The translations under genes and the position numbers were made by a program. 7,582 nt of DNA from Candidatus Limimorpha equi (GTDB taxonomy: Bacteria; Bacteroidota; Bacteroidia; Bacteroidales; F082). The stretch lies in contig JAGHSL010000310.1 in assembly GCA_018065885.1 (NCBI GenBank), positions 1 to 7,582 of the forward strand. Direction: 5' to 3'. Positions 1 to 6,149 of the stretch are shown one piece after another; position 1 is the stretch's first letter; each line of letters begins with the position of its first letter. The notes beneath the pieces are model-generated. The model searched no databases. It worked only from the letters and a program-made list of their open reading frames with translations, and was not told the origin of the DNA.

Positions 1-293
1 TCTTTTTCTGGGCTTCCTTGCTTATTTTCGGCACATTGCTTTTCAAGGAAAACGGCACGAAAAAGACTTTGTTGGTCCTGCCCGTGATGTTTTTCGGATT
101 TATTTTGCTTGAAAATCTTCTCGATGGAGTCGGAAACATTGATATGATTCAATATTCTGACAATGAGTCAATTTGCAGTTCAATGGTTACAAATCATCAG
201 ATTGCTTTGTTTTTTAGTTATCTGAATGACTTTGTGCTGCTGCCTGTACTTTTAGTCCTTTCCTATTTCAAGTTAAAAACCTTAAAATACTGA
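1..293 (+). CDS. ABC-2-like membrane permease subunit, 3' end only (first of four tandem paralogues)
   Basis: This is the C-terminal end of a membrane protein whose start lies upstream of the window. The frame is open from base 3 with no stop, so a TTG at base 18 is not needed as a start. About 96 residues are visible. They contain an LFKENGTKKT motif matching the (I/L)FK-x-x-K-x-x-KT motif of the next three proteins, a hydrophobic segment right after it, a polar loop with several acidic residues, and a final hydrophobic helix ending in FKLKTLKY. That ending matches the C-termini of the three downstream proteins, which makes this a fourth family member. The next gene starts 4 nt after the stop, consistent with one operon and translational coupling. 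A role as a permease subunit of an ABC-type exporter is inferred from the downstream paralogues. The substrate is unknown. Confidence 0.75.
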   Translation, partial: FFWASLLIFGTLLFKENGTKKTLLVLPVMFFGFILLENLLDGVGNIDMIQYSDNESICSSMVTNHQIALFFSYLNDFVLLPVLLVLSYFKLKTLKY

Positions 294-297
294 TGTT

Positions 298-1161
298 ATG
301 AGTAATGCATTTAATATCAGTCGGTTCAACAGACTGCTTGCATTGGACGGACGCAATTATTTCAAGCGTTTCGGGTTGGTGCTTGTTATTATAATAGGTG
401 TGAATGTGGTCGCTTGGGCTGCTTTCAGTTTTCTCCCGTATTTGGAGATTACTGAGGTCCTGCCTTTAAACCGTTATCTTCTTATCACGCTTTTGGCTGC
501 CATTTCCATCGCTATGGCGCCGGGCATCGCGTTTGGCGACATCAACGATAAAAGGGCAGGGGTTTCGCAGATGATCATGCCGGTCTCGACATTGGAAAAG
601 TTCCTGAGCCTGTTCTTGTATTGCTGCCTGCTGACGCCGGTGCTTTGCGTCGTGGGAAGCCTTATCCTTGATACGCTTCTGGCACTTTTGCCTTTTGGAA
701 AATACGAAGGCTTCACATGGAGCCAATTCGTCATGCAGTTTCATCCAAAATCATTGATTGTCAATGCTGATGCCGATGAAAATTTGTGGGACTTGACTTT
801 CTTTTTGAATAGAGATTATCAATACTGGTTGCAAATGATTGCCTTGCCAAGTGTTTGCCTTTTTGCTAATCTAATCTTCAAAAAGAACAAGGTGGCCAAG
901 ACTTTCCTTGTTGCAGCTTTGATTTGGTTTTTGGTGATAGCCGTTCTCATCTTGGTGCAAAGGAATGGAATAGATGTGTTCACTTCCTATCCAATGCGTG
1001 AAATCTTTTCCCATTTCGATACACTGAGCCGTGAAGAACAATTGAGTCTTTGTTTGGAGTGGCTTCGTGGAAGAAACATGGTCTGGATCGGAATCTTCGG
1101 AACCATCGGACTGCTTGGTTACGTCTTATCTTTTGTTAAACTTAAAAACTTAAAATACTGA
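298..1161 (+). CDS. ABC-2-like membrane permease subunit, tandem paralogue (287 aa)
   Basis: This is a predicted inner-membrane protein with about six hydrophobic segments, near residues 25-46, 60-80, 102-133, 176-194, 202-221 and 261-280. It starts with FNISRF, which matches FNLDRF and FNFNRF in the next two proteins and supports the ATG at 298. Residues 93-102 (IMPVSTLEKF) resemble the LP-x-(S/T)...K element found before a long hydrophobic segment in ABC-2-type permeases. FKKNKVAKT follows the fourth segment, and the protein ends in VKLKNLKY. Between the LLPFG motif (about 130) and segment four is a polar, acidic loop of about 45 residues that differs from the paralogues. The gaps are 4 nt upstream and 5 nt downstream. 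The likely role is a transmembrane half of an ABC exporter. No ATPase motifs are present, and the substrate cannot be told. I know no gene symbol for it. Confidence 0.85.
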   Translation: MSNAFNISRFNRLLALDGRNYFKRFGLVLVIIIGVNVVAWAAFSFLPYLEITEVLPLNRYLLITLLAAISIAMAPGIAFGDINDKRAGVSQMIMPVSTLEKFLSLFLYCCLLTPVLCVVGSLILDTLLALLPFGKYEGFTWSQFVMQFHPKSLIVNADADENLWDLTFFLNRDYQYWLQMIALPSVCLFANLIFKKNKVAKTFLVAALIWFLVIAVLILVQRNGIDVFTSYPMREIFSHFDTLSREEQLSLCLEWLRGRNMVWIGIFGTIGLLGYVLSFVKLKNLKY

Positions 1162-1166
1162 TAATT

Positions 1167-1871
1167 ATGAATAAATTCAATTTAGATCGCTTCGTCGATA
1201 TCTTGAAAAAGGAGTGGAGCGAATATTTTCGCGCCTACGGCATCTCGCTGATCGTGTGGTCGTGCATTCCGGTGCTTTTGTGGATTGCAACCTTGGTTTT
1301 CGATATTCAGATTGATGCAAACTCAAGAGGAGGCTTTGCCGGGATGATGGTGTTTCTGGCCATGATGAATGTTCCTGAAAAAGTTTATGGCAAAGTCAAC
1401 TTGCAGCGCGAAGGCGTGGCCTATTCCATGCTGCCGGCCACGGCGGGCGAAAAGTTTTTCAGCATGATGATTTACTGCTCCATCGTGACGTCTGTGCTTT
1501 GTTTTGCAGGCTGCATGTTGATGGATTTCCTGATGTATCTGATGCCGTTTGGCGGTTTTGTCGGAACCATTGCATTTCCATCGGATTTTTGGGAAATGAT
1601 TTTTATAGTCTTGTCCATGCTGGTTGTTTCTTCGGTGTTCATGTTCGGAAACATGATTTTCAAAAAGCGCAAGGCGGGTAAGACTATCGCATGGATTTTC
1701 CTGATTGTCTTTGTGTTGGTAAATGTTATTAGCTTAATTTTCAACGATTTGGTTTCAGTTGATTTTGAAATCCAGCCGAATGACGAATGGATAATCAATC
1801 TTGTCCTTGCCATGATTGCGGCAGGCTTCTATTTCGGCACTTACCGTAAAATTAAAACCCAAAAATATTGA
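1167..1871 (+). CDS. ABC-2-like membrane permease subunit, short tandem paralogue (234 aa)
   Basis: This is the shortest of the tandem membrane proteins. It keeps the family marks: FNLDRF at residues 4-9, LQREGV at 79-84, MLPATAGEKFFS at 88-99 followed by a long hydrophobic segment and MPFGGF, IFKKRKAGKT at 164-173, and the C-terminal RKIKTQKY. Hydrophobic segments lie near residues 26-45, 57-69, 99-128, 143-165, 173-193 and 208-224. Compared with its neighbours it lacks about 50 residues between the PFGGF motif and the fourth segment, so the connecting loop is minimal. The reading frame is intact, so this is a short variant rather than a broken gene. It starts 5 nt after the previous stop and ends 3 nt before the next start. 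The function is inferred to be a membrane subunit of the same ABC-type transporter, perhaps forming heteromers with its paralogues. Confidence 0.85.
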   Translation: MNKFNLDRFVDILKKEWSEYFRAYGISLIVWSCIPVLLWIATLVFDIQIDANSRGGFAGMMVFLAMMNVPEKVYGKVNLQREGVAYSMLPATAGEKFFSMMIYCSIVTSVLCFAGCMLMDFLMYLMPFGGFVGTIAFPSDFWEMIFIVLSMLVVSSVFMFGNMIFKKRKAGKTIAWIFLIVFVLVNVISLIFNDLVSVDFEIQPNDEWIINLVLAMIAAGFYFGTYRKIKTQKY

Positions 1872-1874
1872 GCC

Positions 1875-2729
1875 ATGAACAACACATTTAATTTCAATAG
1901 ATTTTGCAAAGTCGTTTCGCTCGATGTGAAGCGCTATATCATTCAGTTTGGGCTTACTTTCCTGATTTTGTGCGCCATGCCGATTGTGCTTTGGCTGCTG
2001 ACCTTGGTCTTTGGCTTCACGATGCCTCGCATCGCGCGTTTCGGAGTCGCTTATATAGCAGTCTTTTTGTCGGCCATTCTGGTTCCGGCAAAGGCTTTCG
2101 GCCACGTCAATTTGCAGCGCGAAGGCGTTAGTTTTGCCATGCTTCCGGCATCCAGTCTGGAAAAATTCCTGAGCATCGCCATCCTCTGCATCCTGACACC
2201 CGTTTTGGTGATGGCTTGCAGCTATGTTGTCGATTCCCTGCTTGTGCTTTTGCCATTTGGCGGTTTCGATGGGTTCATTTCGGGCGGTTTCTTTAAAACG
2301 ATGGAAGATTTCCTGAATGGACTTATGGCTGGTACCGATGCTTTGGACGAAGCTAATGCGATTGCAAAAATGAATGTCTTGGAAATGTTTGAAGGTTTGG
2401 CATCGTCCGAGGAATTTTATCTGTCCATCTCGATGTTTTTCATCGTCGGCCTTTTCTTGTTGGGCAACAGCTTGTTCAAGACGCACAAAACGGCTAAAAC
2501 ATTTGCAGTGATGCTTGGCGTTTCGTATGCCGTTTCGATGATCATGCAGACCATTCTGCTTTCGGGAGGCTATATGACGAACTTGCAAAACATTGCGGAT
2601 GAGATGGACTTTTCGCTGTTTATCAGCGTGATGCGAAAAATTTTCGTCACGCAGGAAATCATTTATTCTTTGATAACTCTTGGGCTGTTCGTCGGCACTT
2701 TCTTTAAGGTTAAAAATCAAAAATATTAA
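1875..2729 (+). CDS. ABC-2-like membrane permease subunit, tandem paralogue (284 aa)
   Basis: This is the fourth member of the tandem family. It has FNFNRF at residues 5-10, LQREGV at 80-85, MLPASSLEKFLS at 89-100, a long hydrophobic segment ending LLPFGGF, LFKTHKTAKT at 200-209, and the C-terminal FKVKNQKY. Hydrophobic segments lie near residues 24-46, 57-72, 98-127, 183-200, 208-229 and 262-277. The loop of about 50 residues between the third and fourth segments is acidic and alanine-rich, and is the region missing from the 234-aa neighbour. LQREGV and the bases encoding it are almost the same as in that neighbour, which points to duplication. The regulator gene starts 3 nt after the stop. 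An ABC-type permease role is inferred from the family layout. No ATP-binding motif is seen and the substrate is unknown. Confidence 0.85.
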   Translation: MNNTFNFNRFCKVVSLDVKRYIIQFGLTFLILCAMPIVLWLLTLVFGFTMPRIARFGVAYIAVFLSAILVPAKAFGHVNLQREGVSFAMLPASSLEKFLSIAILCILTPVLVMACSYVVDSLLVLLPFGGFDGFISGGFFKTMEDFLNGLMAGTDALDEANAIAKMNVLEMFEGLASSEEFYLSISMFFIVGLFLLGNSLFKTHKTAKTFAVMLGVSYAVSMIMQTILLSGGYMTNLQNIADEMDFSLFISVMRKIFVTQEIIYSLITLGLFVGTFFKVKNQKY

Positions 2730-2732
2730 GTC

Positions 2733-3086
2733 ATGGAATTTAATGCACACAAACCCATATATTTACAGATTTGCTCACAGATTTACGAGAAAATCCTGAA
2801 TGGCGAATTGAAGGCCGAAGACCGCATCCTCTCGGTGCGTGAGTTGGGCGCGGAGTTGGGCGTTAATCCCAATACCATCATGCGTTCCTACGAAGCCTTG
2901 CAAAACAGCGGCATCATCTACAACAAGCGCGGCATCGGATATTTCATCTCGCCCGAAGCCAAAGATTTGGTTATGAACCAAATGAAGACGGAGTTTATCA
3001 ATGATGAACTGCCCGAAATCGTCAGGAAAATGAAACTCTTGGGCATCACGCAGGAGGAATTTGCAGCGTACTTCAATGATAGATGA
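2733..3086 (+). CDS. GntR-family transcriptional regulator, YtrA-like (117 aa)
   Basis: This is a small DNA-binding repressor-type protein. PIYLQICSQIYEKILNGEL (residues 8-26) is the typical first helix of GntR winged-helix proteins. SVRELGAELGVNPNTIMRSY (34-53) is the helix-turn-helix, and KRGIGYFIS (65-73) is the wing. Only about 44 residues follow, with a helix at 93-114. This fits the YtrA subgroup, which has a short helical dimerisation tail in place of a ligand-binding domain; 117 aa is near the usual 120-130. YtrA-type regulators typically sit with ABC-transporter genes and repress them, which matches the permease genes immediately upstream. Here the gene is last in the operon (3-nt gap), so it would probably control its own operon from a promoter outside the window. 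The family call is secure; the target is inferred. Confidence 0.93.
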   Translation: MEFNAHKPIYLQICSQIYEKILNGELKAEDRILSVRELGAELGVNPNTIMRSYEALQNSGIIYNKRGIGYFISPEAKDLVMNQMKTEFINDELPEIVRKMKLLGITQEEFAAYFNDR

Positions 3087-3191
3087 TGGGTGAATGTAAT
3101 AAAAGCCTAGCTTTGTTGTCTAACATGGCAACATGCTTTAATAATTAGGTGATGGGAGAATGGTTATGTGTGTCGGGTGATTAGCTCATTG

Positions 3192-3236
3192 ACACCCTTC
3201 TTCAAGGGTGTGACGATGTCGAAACGGCAGCCGACA
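3192..3236. repeat. Two adjacent hairpin-forming inverted repeats
   Basis: The first hairpin has a perfect 8-bp stem, ACACCCTT (3192-3199) with AAGGGTGT (3204-3211), around a CTTC loop. The second has a 5-bp stem, TGTCG (3217-3221) with CGACA (3232-3236), around a 10-nt loop. Neither is followed by a run of T on either strand, so they do not look like simple terminators. They may be a structured leader, part of a dispersed repeat, or a protein-binding site. Confidence 0.5.
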
Positions 3237-3269
3237 AGTTATGGGTTGATGGTTAGTGGTAAACCAAAA

Positions 3270-3315
3270 AACTGATGACTGAAAACCGATAACTGATAAC
3301 TGAAAACCGAAAACC
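3270..3315. repeat. Imperfect tandem repeat of ACTGATA / GAAAACC units
   Basis: The stretch alternates close variants of ACTGATGA, CTGAAAACCGATA and ACTGATAACTGAAAACCG, at least four copies in imperfect tandem. It is non-coding and lies between the hairpin pair and the AT-rich array. Similar A-rich CTGA repeats are, to my knowledge, frequent in Bacteroidales intergenic DNA, but no function is known to me. Confidence 0.55.
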
Positions 3316-3325
3316 ATCAATCCCC

Positions 3326-3389
3326 AATCTTTAAATCTTAAATTTTAAATCTTTAAATCATTAAATCTTAAATCTTTAAATTCAATTTT
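3326..3389. repeat. AT-rich short tandem array (AATCTTTA / AATCTTA units) abutting the receptor start codon
   Basis: About eight consecutive units of 7-8 nt (AATCTTTA, AATCTTA, AATTTTA, AATCTTTA, AATCATTA, AATCTTA, AATCTTTA and a final degenerate AATTC unit) fill the 64 bases before the ATG at 3390. The array forms the whole immediate 5' leader, so the receptor gene has no Shine-Dalgarno sequence, as is common in Bacteroidota. Slippage here could change leader length or promoter spacing. Confidence 0.7.
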
Positions 3390-5816
3390 ATGAAGAAAAA
3401 ACTCTTATTTTCAGCAATTTTGATTTGTTTGACTTCCTTTGCAATGGCGCAAAACCGCGTCACGGGAAGCGTTAAGGATGAGAAAAACAAGGCCTTGCCG
3501 TTTGTCAATGTGGCATTGGTGCGTGCTGCCGACAGCACTTTCGTATGCGGCACGGCAAGCGACGACAATGGCGCTTTTGAACTGAAGGATGTGCCGAATG
3601 GCACCTACGAACTCAAGGCCTTAGCCATTGGTTATGAGACAGCAAAACGTCAGATTGAGGTTGTCGCCAACATGGATTTGGAGCCTGTCGTCATGCGTCA
3701 AGGCGAAATCACTTTGGACGAGGTGCAGGTCTTGGCTAAGCGTCCGCTGTTTGCCGTTGAAGGCGAAAAGACCTTCTACAACGTGGCCGAAGACCCAAGC
3801 ATCCAGACGGGTTCGGCATCCGATGCCTTGCAAAACACGCCTGGCGTTCAGGTGGATGTGGAAGGCAACATCACGTTGCGCGGTACTTCGAGTGTGGAGG
3901 TCTGGATCAACGACAAACCTTCGCATCTCAGCGCCGAAAACCTGAAGACTTACATTCAGCAATTGCCCGCCAATGCCATCGACCATGTGGAGGTCATCAC
4001 CAACCCTTCGGCGCGTTATGGCTCGAAAGCCGATGGCATCATCAACATCGTCACTAATGCGAAAATCCAAAAGAATCAGTTCGTTAGCTTTGGTGCCAAT
4101 GCTGCTGCACGGACTTTTGCGGTGCCTTGGGTCTCGTATGTCTGGGCTAACGAAAAGTTTTCGATGAACATTTATGTGAATGGCGCTTTGAGCAAGGCAA
4201 AAGGTCAATCTGTTGGCTCTCAGCAGATTTATGCTGGTCCGGAACTGCTTTCAAGCTGGTCTCACGATTCAACCTTGTTTGATCACCGTTTCATCAATGG
4301 CGGCATTTATGGCAATGCAAATTACGAAATTAACGACAAAAACTCCTTGATGTTTTGGGGCGGCTATGGTCCGGGAATGGTTCATCCTGGCATCGATTCA
4401 GCCTTTACACTGCGTCATGAGTTCATTAATCAAATTGGTGATTACGAATATCTTACAACTGAAGATAGCAAGCAAACGTATGACTTTTTCTTCTCGGGCT
4501 TGTATTACCAGCACAAGTTCAACGACAAAGGCCATAATCTGGATGTGAGTCTGAGTTGCGGCAGTTATTCCAACAAGACAACGGATTATTTTACCAGAAA
4601 CTTCTCATTGCCATATCTTTACAGACGTGAGGTGCGTTATGTTTCCGACAACCGTTCCCCGAACAATTCCATTGAAGTCAATTACAATGTTCCGTATTCT
4701 GAAAATGGCGAGATTTCGGTGGGTCTCAGTTCGGAATACGTGCGTGGTTTCGTGGATTACAAAAACGACAGCCTGGTTGATAATATGTATGTCATGGATT
4801 CGGTGCGCTCCTATTGCTACGATTCGCACGTGCGCGACCACGAGGCGTATGTGACTTTGCAGCAGAAGTTTGGCGGTTTCACGGTCAAGCCGGGCGTGCG
4901 TTTCATGCTCTACGACACTGATGTCGACTATCACAATGTTGATGGCTTCGACAAAAAATATCAGTATCAACACGTTATGCCATCCTTGCATTTGTCGTAC
5001 AGCACCAAGAGTATGCACAATTTCAAGTTGAGCTACACGCACCGCATTTCCGACCCGAAAGCTGAGCAACGCAGCATGTATTGTTTCTACGATGAAGACA
5101 GTTTCAGAACGGGAAACGATGGCCTGAAATCGATTTACACCCATTCGTTTGAGGCAGGTTGGACGAAGTTCTGGCCAACGTTCGGTTATGTTGGAATTTC
5201 GGGCTACTACAAGGGTAAATCAAACGATATCAACACGATAAGCGAAGCCGTTTATGATGGTTTGTATGGCCGTCATGTGCTGCGTATGCGGCCTGTCAAC
5301 GTGGGGCGTGCCTACAATGCCGGTGGCGAATTTAACGTGACTTACCGTCCATCAGGCATGTTCAATGTGAGGTTGTATGCCAATGTTTACGATTCCTATC
5401 TTGAGAGTGATTTGGGCTTGAATGGCGACAAGAAAGGCTATGAAATGTGGTCGTACAGCTTTCAGCTTTATGTTTGGGCGAAATTGTGGAATAAGCTGGA
5501 AATCAATTGCTCGGCAAACTACAATTCGCCAACGCAGACGCTGTTTGCTGAAACATATTCGAACTATACCGTCAATTGCGGCTTGAAATCCGATTTCTTC
5601 GACCGTAAGCTTTCGGTCTTCCTCAATGCTTCGGACATTTTCCACGGCAACCGCTTCGGTGAGAATGCCGACAGCCCGAGCCTGCAATCATCGTCCTCAA
5701 CGACTTATAATACACGATTTATCAGCGTGGGCGTGGTGTTCCGTTTCGGCAAGATGGAATTGGAAAACATGGCGCGTCAGGGCGGCAACGATACTGGGGG
5801 AATGCCTGTGAAATAG
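3390..5816 (+). CDS. TonB-dependent-receptor-like outer membrane beta-barrel protein with carboxypeptidase-regulatory-like domain (808 aa)
   Basis: This is an outer-membrane protein of the Bacteroidota type that likely takes up or senses a ligand using TonB. A signal peptide (MKKK, then a hydrophobic stretch, AMA before Q21) supports the ATG at 3390. Residues 22-103 form a carboxypeptidase-regulatory-like beta-sandwich (TGSVKDEKNKALPFVNV, later GYE). ITLDEVQVLA (107-116) may hold the TonB-contact segment. The plug domain covers about 115-225, with LQNTPGVQVDVEGNITLRG, VWINDKP and VEVITNPSARYGSKADGIINI as its usual landmarks. The rest, to about 785, is barrel strands rich in aromatic residues, ending in VGVVFRFGKMELEN and a polar tail. 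The size and ending fit the 'outer membrane beta-barrel family' receptors rather than the longer SusC group (about 1000 aa), and no SusD gene follows. The ligand is unknown. The gene probably ends at the terminator at 5953-5985. Confidence 0.9.
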   Translation: MKKKLLFSAILICLTSFAMAQNRVTGSVKDEKNKALPFVNVALVRAADSTFVCGTASDDNGAFELKDVPNGTYELKALAIGYETAKRQIEVVANMDLEPVVMRQGEITLDEVQVLAKRPLFAVEGEKTFYNVAEDPSIQTGSASDALQNTPGVQVDVEGNITLRGTSSVEVWINDKPSHLSAENLKTYIQQLPANAIDHVEVITNPSARYGSKADGIINIVTNAKIQKNQFVSFGANAAARTFAVPWVSYVWANEKFSMNIYVNGALSKAKGQSVGSQQIYAGPELLSSWSHDSTLFDHRFINGGIYGNANYEINDKNSLMFWGGYGPGMVHPGIDSAFTLRHEFINQIGDYEYLTTEDSKQTYDFFFSGLYYQHKFNDKGHNLDVSLSCGSYSNKTTDYFTRNFSLPYLYRREVRYVSDNRSPNNSIEVNYNVPYSENGEISVGLSSEYVRGFVDYKNDSLVDNMYVMDSVRSYCYDSHVRDHEAYVTLQQKFGGFTVKPGVRFMLYDTDVDYHNVDGFDKKYQYQHVMPSLHLSYSTKSMHNFKLSYTHRISDPKAEQRSMYCFYDEDSFRTGNDGLKSIYTHSFEAGWTKFWPTFGYVGISGYYKGKSNDINTISEAVYDGLYGRHVLRMRPVNVGRAYNAGGEFNVTYRPSGMFNVRLYANVYDSYLESDLGLNGDKKGYEMWSYSFQLYVWAKLWNKLEINCSANYNSPTQTLFAETYSNYTVNCGLKSDFFDRKLSVFLNASDIFHGNRFGENADSPSLQSSSSTTYNTRFISVGVVFRFGKMELENMARQGGNDTGGMPVK

Positions 5817-5875
5817 AGCTTCTGGCTCGGTGAATCATTGAAAGATGGCAGTTGCTTTGTATTGATGATTAGTCC

Positions 5876-5910
5876 AGCCAATAGCCAAAGGCTAAAAGCC
5901 AGTAGCCAAT
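5876..5910. repeat. AGCCAATAGCC-type short repeat
   Basis: Four spaced AGCC(A) words, AGCCA, AGCCAAA, AGCCAGT and AGCCAAT, are interleaved with one inverted copy, GGCTAAA. The AGCC/GGCT pair at 5883-5893 could form a short hairpin. It lies between the receptor stop codon and the terminator, so it would be in the 3' untranslated region of the receptor mRNA. Confidence 0.5.
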
Positions 5911-5952
5911 CAAAACTCGATTGATGTAAACTCTTATCATACCTTTTTTCGT

Positions 5953-5985
5953 GCGTCGTCATTGGTGAAAATGGCGGCGCTTTTT
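5953..5985 (+). terminator. Rho-independent terminator after the receptor gene
   Basis: GCGTCGTCATT (5953-5963) pairs with AATGGCGGCGC (5970-5980) over 11 positions, two of them G-U wobbles, around a 6-nt loop GGTGAA. TTTTTATT follows directly. The T-tract is on the + strand side only, so it ends rightward transcription. It is 136 nt beyond the receptor stop codon, leaving a fairly long 3' untranslated region. Confidence 0.75.
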
Positions 5986-6012
5986 ATTAATAGGTGGAAA
6001 CAAGAAGTTTTT

Positions 6013-6149
6013 CCGCCTTTGGCGGTGAACAGGAAATACGGAGGAAATTATTGAGTAAATTTTGAGATTCCCGTCCCCGCTTCCGCGAGGAGGACGGCGG
6101 GAAAGACGCTTCGCGTCAGCCAATCTGTGAAATTTATGCGCTTGCGCAT
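6013..6149. repeat. Cluster of GC-rich mini-palindromes
   Basis: Four hairpin-type inverted repeats sit within 137 bases: CCGCC-TTT-GGCGG (6013-6025), an imperfect TCCCGTCC/GGACG-gc-GGGA stem (6069-6102), GACGC-TTC-GCGTC (6105-6117) and ATGCGC-TT-GCGCAT (6136-6149). Loops of the short ones are 2-3 pyrimidine-rich bases. None has a T-tract. They form a GC-rich island inside AT-rich intergenic DNA, interleaved with the start of the 9-nt AATC repeat. Confidence 0.65.

Larger units (their letters stand above)
3087..3389. other. Intergenic region between regulator and receptor genes, no gene seen
   Basis: I see no coding sequence or RNA gene in these 303 bases. From left to right there is a weak fold just after the regulator gene (AAAGC/GCTTT and TGTTG/CAACA pairings at 3102-3139, without a good T-tract), two adjacent hairpins (3192-3236), an ACTGATA/GAAAACC repeat (3270-3315) and an AT-rich repeat reaching the receptor start codon (3326-3389). 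The receptor promoter must lie here if the gene is not co-transcribed with the permease operon, but I could not place it with confidence. Confidence 0.7.

Noticed and set aside
18..20. TTG at base 18 as the start of the first membrane protein
   Set aside because: The frame is open upstream to the window edge and the homologous region of the paralogues is C-terminal, so this is an internal codon of a truncated gene.
1755..2750. Long open frame of 331 codons on the minus strand, antisense to the fourth permease gene
   Set aside because: It lies entirely opposite well-supported + strand coding sequence, has a biased composition (rich in His, Gln, Lys, Arg) with no recognisable domain, and is explained by codon usage of the sense genes.
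3108..3115. TAGCTTTG, an exact match to the Bacteroidota -7 promoter element TAnnTTTG
   Set aside because: There is no TTTG-like -33 element at the right distance, it falls inside a weak hairpin 22 bp after the regulator stop codon, and it would give a leader of about 270 nt. It remains possible but is not supported.
3191..3215. Hairpin at 3192-3211 as a terminator for the permease operon
   Set aside because: No T-run follows the stem on either strand, and it lies over 100 nt past the last stop codon.
3621..4208. Minus-strand open frame of 195 codons inside the receptor gene
   Set aside because: It is antisense to the conserved plug domain of the receptor and shows no family motif; it is a shadow of the sense coding frame.
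4605..5144. Minus-strand open frame of 179 codons inside the receptor barrel region
   Set aside because: It is antisense to the barrel strands with no start signal or domain. The sense frame is continuous and convincing here.
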